From: Planctomycetaceae bacterium
Lineage (GTDB): Bacteria; Planctomycetota; Planctomycetia; Planctomycetales; Planctomycetaceae
Length of the DNA: 57,008 nt
Direction: 5' to 3'
Assembly (NCBI GenBank): GCA_021732415.1
Contig: JAKFVC010000184.1
Location: forward strand, 1-57,008
Positions 23,328 to 31,684 of this stretch are shown here, one piece after another (the first letter of the stretch is position 1; every line of letters starts with the position of its first letter). Made by a program: the position numbers and the translations under genes. The notes under the pieces were generated by a model. That model searched no databases. It saw only the letters and a list, made by a program, of their open reading frames with translations, and was not told where the DNA came from.

Positions 23328-24908
23328 CTATCGATTCCGATTCCACGCCAACGCCAGCGGCGCCGTAGCGACCGGGGCGACGACCAACGCCAGCAGTCCG
23401 ATCATAATCAATATCGGATGTTGCTCATTCCGCAGCACACCGAACCTGAAGAACACCATCAGGGCCGTCGCCGCGACCCACAGGCCCGAGGCCGCGTAAA
23501 TCGTGGCCCCACTGATCATCGCGCGTTGGCGGGCGACAATCATCGCCCAGGCCGTTCCCAGGATCAGCAGGACTCCGATCACTTCTGCGCAGGCCCGCCC
23601 CAGCAGGATGCGCTCTTCGCGGGAGAGTAAATACTGCGCGGCCAGGCTGCTCGAGATGTACAGGAACAGTCCGCAGCAAATGATCTCGATGAAGAACCAG
23701 CGGCGGCCCGTGAGTCCCATCGAGGTTCCCGCGGTGCACACAATCCAGGGACCCAGCAATGTGGCCGGAAAATACAACCACAGCATCTGGGCGGGGAATT
23801 TCGGCTGCAAGGTGACGCCCGACGCCAGCGCGATGAGATAGAACGCCAGAAAGCCCACGGCCCAGATCGACCACGCGAGAAGTACGCTACGAGCTGTCAT
23901 CTCGAGAATGATGCGCGACAATGCTGGGGTAGTCATCGGCCGGCTGGCCAGGAACTGACTGATTTCATAACTCGTATCATTCGAGCCGGTGTTTCCCATG
24001 ATCAGTCCACCCACCAGGGCCACCAGCGAGATCATCCCGCCACCCACCAGGAAGCCTTGCAGTAATTCTTGCGGATTCCGATTGAAAGTGGTCCAGAGAC
24101 CGACGCCAACGATCAGGCCCAGCATGACCGTTACCGGAAGAGCCCAGCCCTTCGGCTGCCACTCGAACCAGGCTTGCGCTTCAGCGGGACTGCGAAATGG
24201 CTGATCGCCACGACCGGAGAGATCGCAGATGCGGCAGATCCAGGCGATGATACCCAGCGACGGCAGGGTATCACCTCGACGGCTGCGAGCCACCCCGATC
24301 ACCGCTGCATAGTACGACACGATCGGAACCACCGCCATGGCGGCGACTTCACCAGGCGTGACCTGCCGCCAATAGTGCTGAGCCAGAGAAAATGTCGGCC
24401 CGAATCGCGACTTGAAACAGATTCCCAGGAAGCTGGCGACGATGCCCAGAGTCAACGGCAGCCAGGCCGATTTGTCGGTCTGCCAGAGCGTTGCCTGCAT
24501 CGCCGGAACGGCCGCCGCGACGAAGAGAGCCGGCCCCCAGATGGGCCAATTCAAATGGAAGACGGCATTGAACACGATCGTGCTCAACACCGACTCCACT
24601 GCGACCAGCAGCATGGCGGGCAACACGTGCCAGAGGACCATCGTGGAATTGGGAATCGGCGTGGCATAGAGTCGTGAGACCTGTCCCTGAGCACTCACTA
24701 CGGTGACCCCGAACACAAACAGGTGCACTTGCGTGAGCATTACGCACAACGTGACATAACTGGAGTCCGTCGGATCGAGGGGGCCTTGTTGTGCGAGTGC
24801 CGTGAACAACAGAACCGGCAAGATATTCGCCCCGAGGAGGCCCAACATCAAAGTCCCGCGACCGTGGACCAGCAATTCCCAGATCAATGCTCGAGGGATG
24901 GTTTGCAT
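23328..24908 (-). CDS. ABC transporter permease-like membrane protein
   Basis: A 526-aa integral membrane protein with about 12 hydrophobic segments, beginning with LLGANILPVLLFTALAQQ and ending LLALVVAPVATAPLALAW. No enzymatic motif is visible. It follows, on the same strand, genes for a YtrA-type GntR regulator and an ABC ATPase, the usual layout of an ABC-2-like exporter operon, so it is the likely membrane partner. Known relatives of that layout handle antibiotics or cell-envelope stress. A 371-bp gap filled by nested palindromes separates it from the ATPase gene. Start ATG 24908 is the first Met of a plausible amphipathic N-terminus (MQTIPRALIWELLVHG). Confidence 0.8.
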   Translation of the reverse strand: MQTIPRALIWELLVHGRGTLMLGLLGANILPVLLFTALAQQGPLDPTDSSYVTLCVMLTQVHLFVFGVTVVSAQGQVSRLYATPIPNSTMVLWHVLPAMLLVAVESVLSTIVFNAVFHLNWPIWGPALFVAAAVPAMQATLWQTDKSAWLPLTLGIVASFLGICFKSRFGPTFSLAQHYWRQVTPGEVAAMAVVPIVSYYAAVIGVARSRRGDTLPSLGIIAWICRICDLSGRGDQPFRSPAEAQAWFEWQPKGWALPVTVMLGLIVGVGLWTTFNRNPQELLQGFLVGGGMISLVALVGGLIMGNTGSNDTSYEISQFLASRPMTTPALSRIILEMTARSVLLAWSIWAVGFLAFYLIALASGVTLQPKFPAQMLWLYFPATLLGPWIVCTAGTSMGLTGRRWFFIEIICCGLFLYISSSLAAQYLLSREERILLGRACAEVIGVLLILGTAWAMIVARQRAMISGATIYAASGLWVAATALMVFFRFGVLRNEQHPILIMIGLLALVVAPVATAPLALAWNRNR

Positions 24909-24967
24909 GTTGCTGGCTCCTCACGAATGAAACAACTTAATAGAACTAACGCTTGCTAATCTGAATG

Positions 24968-25257
24968 AGGCGAGCGTCCGGCGTAAGCCGGATGGTTTTT
25001 AGCCACCTCCAACACTCCTGGCGTCCTCACTTCGATTTGAGCTGCACGATCCATTTATCCACAGATTTCGCAGATGGACGCAGATTGAATCAATACTGAC
25101 CAGAGCATCTCATGATGCACACCGAATCCTCATCTGCGTGAATCTGCGAAATCTGTGGATAATACTCTTCTATTATTCAACGATCATCAGCTTGTATCCC
25201 GGATCAATCTGACGTTGGCCGTCTAACAACCATTGGGCTTACGCCCAACGCTCGCCT
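24968..25257. repeat. Palindromic repeat family P, enclosing family H
   Basis: Left arm AGGCGAGCGTCCGGCGTAAG (from 24968) and right arm CTTACGCCCAACGCTCGCCT (to 25257) enclose the independent family H palindrome at 25055-25162. A compact single family P hairpin is at 40307-40341. The structure fills the gap inside the ABC operon. Confidence 0.78.
25055..25162. repeat. Palindromic repeat family H
   Basis: Arms TTATCCACAGATTTCGCAGA and inverse TCTGCGAAATCTGTGGATAA, with short ACGCAGATT extensions and about 50 bp of centre. One copy in the window, inside family P. Confidence 0.9.
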
Positions 25258-25279
25258 GATTGTCCCTTTGGGACTATTG

Positions 25280-26182
25280 CTAACTCAAAATCCGCGACAC
25301 AAAAATCTCATCCAACGTGAGTGAAGTTTCACCAACAACAGTCGCCCCCAGCGCTTCGGCTGCCCGTCGCAGCTGGTTGCTCTCGCCGCTGCAGATGTAA
25401 GTCCACTCGGTCCCTTTGCCCTCGTAGGAGAGGGCTCCCACCAATGCCGGGGCGCGATCGAGTGCCTGATTAAACCGCAGAGTCACCCGGTGATGAGAAT
25501 CTCGGATCTCATCCATCGACGCGGTGAGCATGATGCGCCCCTGATGAATGATGGCCACACGGTCCGCAACGCGTTCGACCTCATCCAGCAAGTGCGATGA
25601 AAACAAGACCGTGCGCCCTTCCTCAGCAATGGTGCGAATGATGGCTCCCAGGATGTCGCGCCGCACAACGGGGTCGAGTCCCGAGGAAGGCTCGTCGAGA
25701 ACCAGCAGTTCCGGGCGATGAGCCAACGCCACCAGCAAACCCGCTCGAGCCCGCTGCCCACGTGACAAATTCTTGATACGGGCCTTGGGGTCGAGATCAA
25801 ACGCCAGCCGCAGTTCTTGAGCGTATTTCTCATCCCAGTTGGGGTAAAAAGCCTGCGTATACCGCATGAGTTCGCCGACCCGCATCCAATTGGGCAGGTC
25901 GCGTTCTTCCGACAAATATCCAATTCGCCCCAGCGTGCCAACGGGGTTCTCGACCGGATCGAGACCGAAGACCGCAACAGAACCCGTCTGCGGTTTGAAC
26001 ATCCCGAGAATGTGCTTGATCAACGTGGTCTTGCCGGCGCCGTTACCACCGATCAACCCAAACACACCACCGCGTGGCACGGCCAGCGAGAGATCATCCA
26101 GGGCTGTCTTGGTACCAAATTGCCGGGTTACGCGACGAATGTCGACGATCGGCGGTGCCGGGCTGGGATAGGCTTCAACCAT
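25280..26182 (-). CDS. ABC transporter ATP-binding protein
   Basis: A 300-aa cytoplasmic ATPase of the ABC-2/CcmA exporter type. Walker A is GGNGAGKT at 45-52, the signature is NLSRGQRAR near 138, Walker B is LLVLDEPSSGLD near 158, and the switch His is in FSSHLLDEVERV near 195. The C-terminal 70 residues form the accessory domain typical of such exporters. The start (26182) lies 12 bp after the stop of the GntR-family gene, so the two are co-transcribed. The likely partner permease is at 23328-24908. Substrate unknown. Confidence 0.95.
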   Translation of the reverse strand: MVEAYPSPAPPIVDIRRVTRQFGTKTALDDLSLAVPRGGVFGLIGGNGAGKTTLIKHILGMFKPQTGSVAVFGLDPVENPVGTLGRIGYLSEERDLPNWMRVGELMRYTQAFYPNWDEKYAQELRLAFDLDPKARIKNLSRGQRARAGLLVALAHRPELLVLDEPSSGLDPVVRRDILGAIIRTIAEEGRTVLFSSHLLDEVERVADRVAIIHQGRIMLTASMDEIRDSHHRVTLRFNQALDRAPALVGALSYEGKGTEWTYICSGESNQLRRAAEALGATVVGETSLTLDEIFVSRILS

Positions 26183-26194
26183 GTTCGGGATCCC

Positions 26195-26584
26195 TTATTG
26201 CGAGTCGTGTTGCAGAGCCGCGTAACGCTGCTGCGCGAGTTTGACGACGTCCTCAAAACTCACATCCATCTGACGAGCCTCGGCCAGCAACGCATCTAAC
26301 CGTTCACTAAGGATCTTGACGCGTTCGCTATGAGCCAGAGGCGACTGTTGAGCCGAAACGTACGTACCAGCAGTCCGGCGCTTCTCAACGATGCCGGCCA
26401 TTTCGAGTTCGCGATAGGCTCGGGCGACGGTGTTGGGATTGATCAACAACCGCTCGGCCAGCACGCGCATCGGCGGCAGTTCTTCCCCCGCAGCCAACCG
26501 GCCCGACGCCACCAGATACTTGATCTGATTGACGATCTGCAGGTAGATCGGAATGCCATCGTTGGCAGAGATGTGAATTTGCAC
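26195..26584 (-). CDS. GntR-family (YtrA-type) transcriptional regulator
   Basis: A 129-aa repressor. Residues 1-76 form the GntR winged helix-turn-helix (YLQIVNQIKYLVASGRL ... INPNTVARAYRELEMAGIV, then GTYVS). The C-terminal tail of about 50 residues is short and helical, as in the YtrA subfamily, which regulates linked ABC transporters. The GTG at 26584 (VQIHISANDG) is chosen as start: the ATG at 26659 would make the protein read through a perfect 9-6-9 palindrome at 26623-26646, which is much better explained as its operator. It is the first gene of the regulator/ATPase/permease operon and is likely autoregulated. Confidence 0.88.
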   Translation of the reverse strand: MQIHISANDGIPIYLQIVNQIKYLVASGRLAAGEELPPMRVLAERLLINPNTVARAYRELEMAGIVEKRRTAGTYVSAQQSPLAHSERVKILSERLDALLAEARQMDVSFEDVVKLAQQRYAALQHDSQ

Positions 26585-26622
26585 GTCAGAATCCCATTCG
26601 GGAAGTTGTCGGTCGCCACGGA

Positions 26623-26646
26623 CTTGTATTAATGCAATAATACAAG
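26623..26646 (-). promoter_or_regulatory. Candidate operator of the GntR/YtrA-type regulator
   Basis: Perfect inverted repeat CTTGTATTA / TAATACAAG with a 6-bp spacer, 39 bp upstream of the GTG start of the regulator gene. Its AT content (TAATAC/GTATTA) would overlap a promoter -10 region. YtrA-type regulators bind such palindromes at their own promoters. Confidence 0.75.
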
Positions 26647-26842
26647 ATGCGTGCGGCATGTCAACTGACGAAATTCAGAATTCTTTCTTCGTACGTGGTC
26701 GATGACTGTATTCCGCGATATCAGCCGGCACGCGTTAGCGTCCGGTTCTGTACGTGGTATCCGACCTGAATGTGACTCCAAACTGTGGGCTAGCGCCCAG
26801 CGGCTGATTTCTACCAGCGAATACGGGATGCGATAAAAAACA

Positions 26843-26928
26843 TAAGTCCCATCCGTCCTATAAGTCCCATTTGTCCCATGAATTTGATGGGACTTACAGG
26901 ACGGATGGGACCAATGGGACTGATGGGA
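26843..26928. repeat. Palindromic repeat family K
   Basis: Built of GTCCCAT words: left arm CATAAGTCCCATCCGTCCTA ... TTTGTCCCA, right arm TGGGACTTACAGGACGGATG ... TGATGGGA. The arms mirror each other imperfectly and also contain internal direct repeats. Lies 21 bp beyond the stop of the Fur-family gene. Confidence 0.82.
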
Positions 26929-26949
26929 AACGACGCTTTTGTCGCGACA

Positions 26950-27396
26950 TTAAGCCGGCTTGCAGCGGCCGCAGTGTCCTTTTAACAGCACTTCGGTCAA
27001 TTGGCCGATGTTCGATTTCTTCGAACCAGGCGCGGGGTTGATCGTGACTGTCACATCGGACAGGCAACTGACTTCGCCACAATCGAGACAGAGGAAGTGT
27101 GGGTGATCGTTATCGTGATGCTCGCTCTCGCTGCGCAGTTCGAATCGCCAGACGTGGTCGCCATGTTCCGAACGGGTGACTAGTCCGGCATCGGTCAAGT
27201 CAATCAGGTTGCGATACACGGTGGCTTTATCAAAGCCTTGCGGCACGAGGTCGATGGCGATCTCGGCATGAGTGATCGGGCTGGTCGCCGATTCCAGGCG
27301 CTGCATGACGGCAATCCGAGCCGTCGTACTGCGTAAACCCGCTTCACGAATCCGCTGTCGTACTTCAGGCAGCGAGGAAACGCCCTCTTTTTTCAT
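26950..27396 (-). CDS. Fur-family metalloregulator
   Basis: A 148-aa Fur-superfamily repressor. The N-terminal winged helix (about 8-85) includes LRSTTARIAVMQRLE and the recognition segment DKATVYRNLIDLTDAGLV. The C-terminal dimerisation domain has the His-rich metal site HHDNDHPHFLCLDC and two structural zinc CxxC pairs (C103/C106, C142/C145). Which subgroup (Fur, Zur or PerR) cannot be decided from sequence alone. I chose ATG 27396; the longer frame to 27450 would run through a 27-bp palindrome that looks like its operator. No metal-transport gene is adjacent. Confidence 0.92.
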   Translation of the reverse strand: MKKEGVSSLPEVRQRIREAGLRSTTARIAVMQRLESATSPITHAEIAIDLVPQGFDKATVYRNLIDLTDAGLVTRSEHGDHVWRFELRSESEHHDNDHPHFLCLDCGEVSCLSDVTVTINPAPGSKKSNIGQLTEVLLKGHCGRCKPA

Positions 27397-27423
27397 GTCA
27401 GTCTCATCGTCTGAACGGTCGAA

Positions 27424-27450
27424 TTGCAATTGCATCCATTGCACTTGCAA
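27424..27450 (-). promoter_or_regulatory. Candidate Fur-family autoregulatory operator
   Basis: A 27-bp palindrome with outer TTGCAA half-sites and inner TGCA half-sites, separated by a 5-bp centre (pattern TTGCAAnTGCA-n5-TGCAnTTGCAA). It begins 28 bp upstream of the Fur-family ATG. It differs from the classical GATAATGATAATCATTATC Fur box, so a Zur- or PerR-like or lineage-specific specificity is possible. Confidence 0.65.
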
Positions 27451-27496
27451 TAATCTTAACAGTTTTCAATGAGATGAGAAGAGCTGTAGCAACCCC

Positions 27497-27520
27497 GTAG
27501 CCCGACTCTCCGAGTCGGGT
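27497..27520. repeat. Repeat family C, single arm (copy 4)
   Basis: GTAGCCCGACTCTCCGAGTC plus GGGT, a single self-complementary arm. It precedes a different palindrome (27535-27590). Confidence 0.85.
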
Positions 27521-27534
27521 GTTGTGAGCGGCAC

Positions 27535-27590
27535 GGCGCTAGCCGCCGGTTCTCAGGCGTGAATCGTGCGAAGAACCGGTGGCTAGCGCC
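27535..27590. repeat. Palindromic repeat family O
   Basis: Arms GGCGCTAGCCGCCGGTTCT and AGAACCGGTGGCTAGCGCC around an 18-bp centre, 7 bp beyond the stop of the GGQ protein gene. One copy in the window. Confidence 0.88.
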
Positions 27591-27597
27591 ATTTCGC

Positions 27598-28107
27598 TCA
27601 CCTGGGCTTCAGTGGATGCAATCCGCGCCCCACCCGTTGTTGATTCAACAGCAAAAACGCAGGCGTCTCCAGTTGTAGAAACTTCGCCAACTGCGAAGCC
27701 GAGCAATCCAGCTTCAGAGCAGCGGTTGTCACGTCCCAACCACATGCGGCCAACAAATCCAGGGCCTCAGCCAGCAGCCCGGGAAAATCATCGTGTTCAG
27801 GATTCACGCGAATTCGCTGCTGGACGCACCGCGACCGCCACAGTTCCGAAGGTGCCGTCTCCAGTTCCACCGGACAACGAACCTCCACAGCCAGCCGCAC
27901 TCGCAACCGAGTCGTCGCCACCGCCAGATTCTCCGGCTGACTACGACGTTCACTGGCCTCCGCCTGCACACCGGTAGGCCGGTGAGTCAACACGATCGCC
28001 GTTTCGACCTTATTGCGATGTTGGCCGCCGGGACCCGAGCGTCGAGTCCGTTCAACAGAACAATCCTTCAGCAAAGTCTCAGCCGGTAACGCAGCAGGAT
28101 GTGGCAT
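27598..28107 (-). CDS. GGQ-domain peptide-chain-release-factor-like protein
   Basis: A 169-aa protein containing the class I release factor catalytic domain. The GGQ motif is at residues 27-29 within RRSGPGGQHRNKVETA, followed by the typical VLTHRPTGVQAEASERRSQ. Codon-recognition domains of RF1/RF2 are absent, as in the rescue factors ArfB and RF-H. Unlike ArfB, the C-terminus is not a basic ribosome-channel tail. It is about 75 residues of predicted helix (LLAEALDLLAACGWDVTTAA ... LDCSASQLAKFL) ending in a short basic GRGLHPLKPR. Likely hydrolyses peptidyl-tRNA on stalled ribosomes; the C-terminal module may set its specificity (inference). Divergent from the Uma2 gene. Confidence 0.82.
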   Translation of the reverse strand: MPHPAALPAETLLKDCSVERTRRSGPGGQHRNKVETAIVLTHRPTGVQAEASERRSQPENLAVATTRLRVRLAVEVRCPVELETAPSELWRSRCVQQRIRVNPEHDDFPGLLAEALDLLAACGWDVTTAALKLDCSASQLAKFLQLETPAFLLLNQQRVGRGLHPLKPR

Positions 28108-28217
28108 GATATCGACTCCGGTCCGCAGAATGCTCTACGTTTCAGGTCGTCCTGCGATTATAGTGGTTATGATAGAACTGAAGTATTCTGTTCCCACGCT
28201 GATGGATGAGACGTTGC

Positions 28218-28784
28218 ATGTCAACTGACGTACTGATACTAACCGCAGAGGATCTCTTCGATATGCCGAAAGACGGCTATCGATACGAATTGGTCGAGGG
28301 GGTTCTTCGCAAGATGTCGCCTGCTGGTGGAGAACACGGAGCAATCGGACTATCTCTCGGAGCTCGTTTGATAACGCACGTCCGGAAGAATCTGTTGGGG
28401 ATGGCTTACGGTCCTGATACCGGCTTCAAGATTCGAACCAATCCAGACACGGTGCTCGTTCCAGATATTGCATTTGTTGTTGAAGATCGGATTCAATCCC
28501 TCAGCGACGATCGTAAGTACCTTCCGTTTGCGCCTGATCTCGCGATTGAGGTCCTGTCGCCAGGGGATCCCGTGCGACAGGCAATACTCAAGGCGAATGA
28601 GTGGCTATCTGCCGGAACTCGCGCGGTGATCCTTATCGATCCTCGGACGAAATCAGTCAGTGTCTATCGCCCGGCTGAAGCCGTCACACTTTTGACCGAA
28701 CTCGATGTGCTTCAAGTTTCCGATATCGTTCCCGGTTGGTCAATTTCCGTCGCGGAGATTTTTGACCTAAAGTCGCGATGGTAG
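28218..28784 (+). CDS. Uma2-family (PD-(D/E)xK fold) protein
   Basis: A 188-aa member of the Uma2/DUF820 family, which has a restriction-endonuclease-like fold. The core strand pattern is visible: VLVPDIAFVVED near residue 78 (catalytic-type Asp), then LAIEVLSPGD near 105 (catalytic-type Glu) and an AILKANEWLSAGTRAVILID segment. Uma2 genes are very numerous in cyanobacteria and planctomycetes; their biological role is unsettled. The start at 28218 gives MSTDVLILTAEDLF, the usual family N-terminus; ATG 28206 is four codons upstream and cannot be excluded. Confidence 0.88.
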   Translation: MSTDVLILTAEDLFDMPKDGYRYELVEGVLRKMSPAGGEHGAIGLSLGARLITHVRKNLLGMAYGPDTGFKIRTNPDTVLVPDIAFVVEDRIQSLSDDRKYLPFAPDLAIEVLSPGDPVRQAILKANEWLSAGTRAVILIDPRTKSVSVYRPAEAVTLLTELDVLQVSDIVPGWSISVAEIFDLKSRW

Positions 28785-28807
28785 CTCACGTCGGACGGGT
28801 ACAAAAT

Positions 28808-28852
28808 CATTCGCCCGGAATCTCAGGAAAATCCACAGATCCCGGGCGATGT
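28808..28852 (-). terminator. Probable terminator of gnd
   Basis: Stem TCGCCCGG / CCGGGCGA with a 23-nt loop, 20 bp beyond the stop of gnd and 24 bp beyond the convergent Uma2 gene. No long T-run, so efficiency is uncertain. Confidence 0.5.
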
Positions 28853-28872
28853 TGAATAATTCCTGTCGCAAA

Positions 28873-30303
28873 CTAGCTCAGCTTGCGAGACTTGATCCAG
28901 TCGGTATGGAACGTCCCCGCCTTATCAGTTCGTTGATAGGTGTGAGCACCGAAGTAATCGCGTTGGGCCTGCAACAGATTGGCCGGCAGACGTCCCTGGC
29001 GGTAGCCGTCGTAGTAGCTCAGTGCCGCAGAGAAGACCGGAATCGGCAGGCCCAATTCCACGGCCGTGCAGATCACGCGTCGCCAACTGGGTTGGGCTTT
29101 GTCGATCGCAGCGCGGAAGAAGTCGTCCAGCAGCAGGTTTTCGAGCTTGGCATTCTTGTCGAACGCCTTCTTGATGTCTTCCAGGAACGCGGCGCGGATA
29201 ATACAGCCGCCACGCCAGAGCAGGGCGGTGGCACCGTTATTCAGCTTCCAGCCAAACTCCTTGGCGGCCGCATCCAGTTGCACGAAGCCCTGGGCGTAGC
29301 TGCAAATCTTCGACGCGTACAAGGCTTGCTTGACGTCTTCGATCAACTGGTCGCGATCGCCGGTGAACTTGGTCTTCGGGCCGGTCAGCAATGATGACGC
29401 CCGGACGCGAGCATCCTTCAACGCGGACAGGCAGCGGGCGAAGACAGCCTCGGTGATCAAGGTCGTCGGCACACCCAGGTCGAGAGCATGCTGGCTCATC
29501 CACTTGCCGGTTCCCTTTTGCTGGGCCGTGTCGAGGATCTTGTCGACCAGTTCCCCTGAACCATCGGGATCGGACACGGTGAAGATGTCGCGCGTGATCT
29601 CGATCAGGAAGCTTTGCAGTTCGCTCTTATTCCACGCATCGAAGACCTGATACAGCTCTTTATTGGTCAGCCCGAGAGCATGCTTCAGGATGAAGTAAGC
29701 CTCGCAGATCAGTTGCATATCGCCGTATTCGATGCCGTTATGGACCATCTTCACGTAGTGGCCAGAACCGCCATCTCCCACCCATTCGCAGCAGGGAATG
29801 TCGTGATTGGGACCGACTTTGGCGCTGATCTTCTGCAGGATGGGCTTCACCAGCGGCCACGCGGCTTCCGATCCACCGGGCATGATGCTGGGGCCGATAC
29901 GAGCTCCCTCTTCACCGCCGGAAACGCCCGATCCCACATACAGCAAGCCAGCCGCTTCGGCCTTCTTGACGCGAGCGTTCGTGTTTGGGAAATACTCGTT
30001 GCCACCGTCGATCAGCACGTCGCCGGGGCTCAGCAGAGGCATGAGTTCGTCCATCAGGGCGTCGACCGCGGGGCCGGCCTTGACCATCATCATCACCTTG
30101 CGGGGTGACGTGAGATTGCTGATCAATTCCTGAGGAGAATGGCAGCCGACCAGATTTTTGCCCGGGTTGGCGGCGATGAAATCGTCCACCTTGGAAACCG
30201 TCCGATTGTAAACGGCCACGGTGAAGCCTTTGCTCTCCATGTTGAGAACCAGGTTTTCACCCATCACAGCCAGACCGATCAAGCCAATATCACACTTCGC
30301 CAT
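28873..30303 (-). CDS. gnd: 6-phosphogluconate dehydrogenase, decarboxylating
   Basis: Oxidative pentose-phosphate enzyme that turns 6-phosphogluconate into ribulose 5-phosphate, CO2 and NADPH. The 476-aa length is that of the long, dimeric form. The N-terminal Rossmann motif is GLIGLAVMGENL (about 6-17) with NRT after the second strand (NADP preference). The catalytic Lys lies in the GGSGHYVKMVHNGIEYGDMQ block near 178-197, and the family signature ILDTAQQKGTGKW is near 257. Start 30303 places the nucleotide fold at the N-terminus; the ORF to 30366 adds unrelated residues. rpiB, encoded far away at 55317, acts on the product of this enzyme. Confidence 0.97.
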   Translation of the reverse strand: MAKCDIGLIGLAVMGENLVLNMESKGFTVAVYNRTVSKVDDFIAANPGKNLVGCHSPQELISNLTSPRKVMMMVKAGPAVDALMDELMPLLSPGDVLIDGGNEYFPNTNARVKKAEAAGLLYVGSGVSGGEEGARIGPSIMPGGSEAAWPLVKPILQKISAKVGPNHDIPCCEWVGDGGSGHYVKMVHNGIEYGDMQLICEAYFILKHALGLTNKELYQVFDAWNKSELQSFLIEITRDIFTVSDPDGSGELVDKILDTAQQKGTGKWMSQHALDLGVPTTLITEAVFARCLSALKDARVRASSLLTGPKTKFTGDRDQLIEDVKQALYASKICSYAQGFVQLDAAAKEFGWKLNNGATALLWRGGCIIRAAFLEDIKKAFDKNAKLENLLLDDFFRAAIDKAQPSWRRVICTAVELGLPIPVFSAALSYYDGYRQGRLPANLLQAQRDYFGAHTYQRTDKAGTFHTDWIKSRKLS

Positions 30304-30524
30304 GTTTCGTTTCCCGCCCGCCTGAACGCGAGCTTTCTGAAAGGTGTAGAACGGTGAATTGCGCACGTGGCGCGGAGTTATTTTACGATGACTTTCACTG
30401 TTTGAACGAAAACCGGCAGTTTAGCTTCATTGAAGGAAGATTGCCATAAAAGCCGGTTCCGAGCCACGCAAAATGTCGGATGAAATGACGAGCGTCGAAT
30501 TGGCGTGAGATCGTCCATTCGCCC

Positions 30525-30727
30525 TTATCCCGGAGTGATTAAAGAGAGTAGCCGGTGGTTGAGCGCAGCGACACCACCGGTAATTGGCAATAAGTGTTTT
30601 CGACCCTGGAGGGGTCGCAGAGCAACGTTTCTGCGACCCCTCCAGGGTCGGAATTTTATCTAAACGCTATCCGGTGGTGTCGCTGCGCTCACCACCGGCT
30701 ACTATCTGCGACACCCTCCGGGGTCGA
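30525..30727. repeat. Composite palindrome family D, copy 3
   Basis: Same outer arms as copies 1 and 2 (GAGTAGCCGGTGGTTGAGCG, CAGCGACACCACCGG and inverses) with the inner CGACCCTGGAGGGGTCGCAG palindrome. Divergent gap between gnd and tyrA. Confidence 0.92.
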
Positions 30728-30778
30728 AGACGACCGCCACTGGCAATGCCGATTCTGGATCTCTAAAATGGGGCGGCT

Positions 30779-31645
30779 ATGACCATCCCATCCGCATCCA
30801 CGAATTGGCATGTTTCGACACTGACGGTGGTCGGCGTAGGGCTGATTGGCGGTTCGCTGGCTGCGGCCGTGAAAGAGCGGGGTCTCGCCACGCGGGTGAT
30901 TGGCGTGGGGCGAAATGTTTCCAAGCTGGCTGGAGCCGTCGATCGCGGTTTGCTGGATGAGGTCACGTCCGACCTGACGTGGGCGGCCCGGCAGTCCGAT
31001 TTGATTGTCTTTTGCACCCCGGTGGATCGCGTCGTCGCTGGCGTGCGCGAAGCGGCGGTGGCCTGTCGGTGTGGAACACTGATCACCGACGCCGGCAGTA
31101 CTAAGGCCGAAATCTGCGAAGCGCTGGAGACGGGACTCCCTCCCGGGGTCGAGTTCATCGGTTCCCATCCCCTCGCCGGATCTGAAAAGAGCGGCTACGA
31201 ATATTCCAATCCACAGCTGTTTGCGAATCGAGTCTGCGTGCTGACTCCTCACGAGCGGACTTCGCCGGCGGGATTGCAGAAGCTGCGTTCATTCTGGACC
31301 AGTTTGGAGGCGCGGTTGATTGAGATGCCGGCGCGGGCCCATGATCGAGCGGTCGCCGAGACAAGCCATTTTCCGCATGTGGCGGCGTCTGTGCTGGCGG
31401 CGACGTTGGCTCCTGAGCATCAGCAACTCGCGGCACGGGGGTTTCGAGATACCACGCGAATTGCTGCCGGCGACGCAGATCTCTGGACCAGCATTTTGTT
31501 GGACAATGCCGAGGAAGTGGGCCGGAGTCTCGATAAATTTGCGGGAATTTTGGACCAATATCGAGGGGCACTGTCCCGCCGGGATGCCGTCGCCATCAAG
31601 CAACTGTGGGAACATGCCAAGCAGATTCGAGATCAACTCGGATAG
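30779..31645 (+). CDS. tyrA: Prephenate dehydrogenase
   Basis: Tyrosine-pathway enzyme that oxidatively decarboxylates prephenate (or arogenate) to 4-hydroxyphenylpyruvate (or tyrosine). The 288-aa protein has an NAD-binding GVGLIGGSLA motif near residues 19-28, the DAGSTKAEIC segment near 104, and GSHPLAGSEKSGYE with the substrate-binding His near 128. Helices of the C-terminal dimerisation domain follow. Start ATG 30779; only a weak GGGGCGG precedes it. It is followed by an epimerase gene on the same strand with a family A palindrome between; no other aromatic-pathway gene is linked. Confidence 0.93.
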   Translation: MTIPSASTNWHVSTLTVVGVGLIGGSLAAAVKERGLATRVIGVGRNVSKLAGAVDRGLLDEVTSDLTWAARQSDLIVFCTPVDRVVAGVREAAVACRCGTLITDAGSTKAEICEALETGLPPGVEFIGSHPLAGSEKSGYEYSNPQLFANRVCVLTPHERTSPAGLQKLRSFWTSLEARLIEMPARAHDRAVAETSHFPHVAASVLAATLAPEHQQLAARGFRDTTRIAAGDADLWTSILLDNAEEVGRSLDKFAGILDQYRGALSRRDAVAIKQLWEHAKQIRDQLG

Positions 31646-31684
31646 AGTCGTTTCACCTAAATGTTGCGCAATCGAAAGCGTGTC

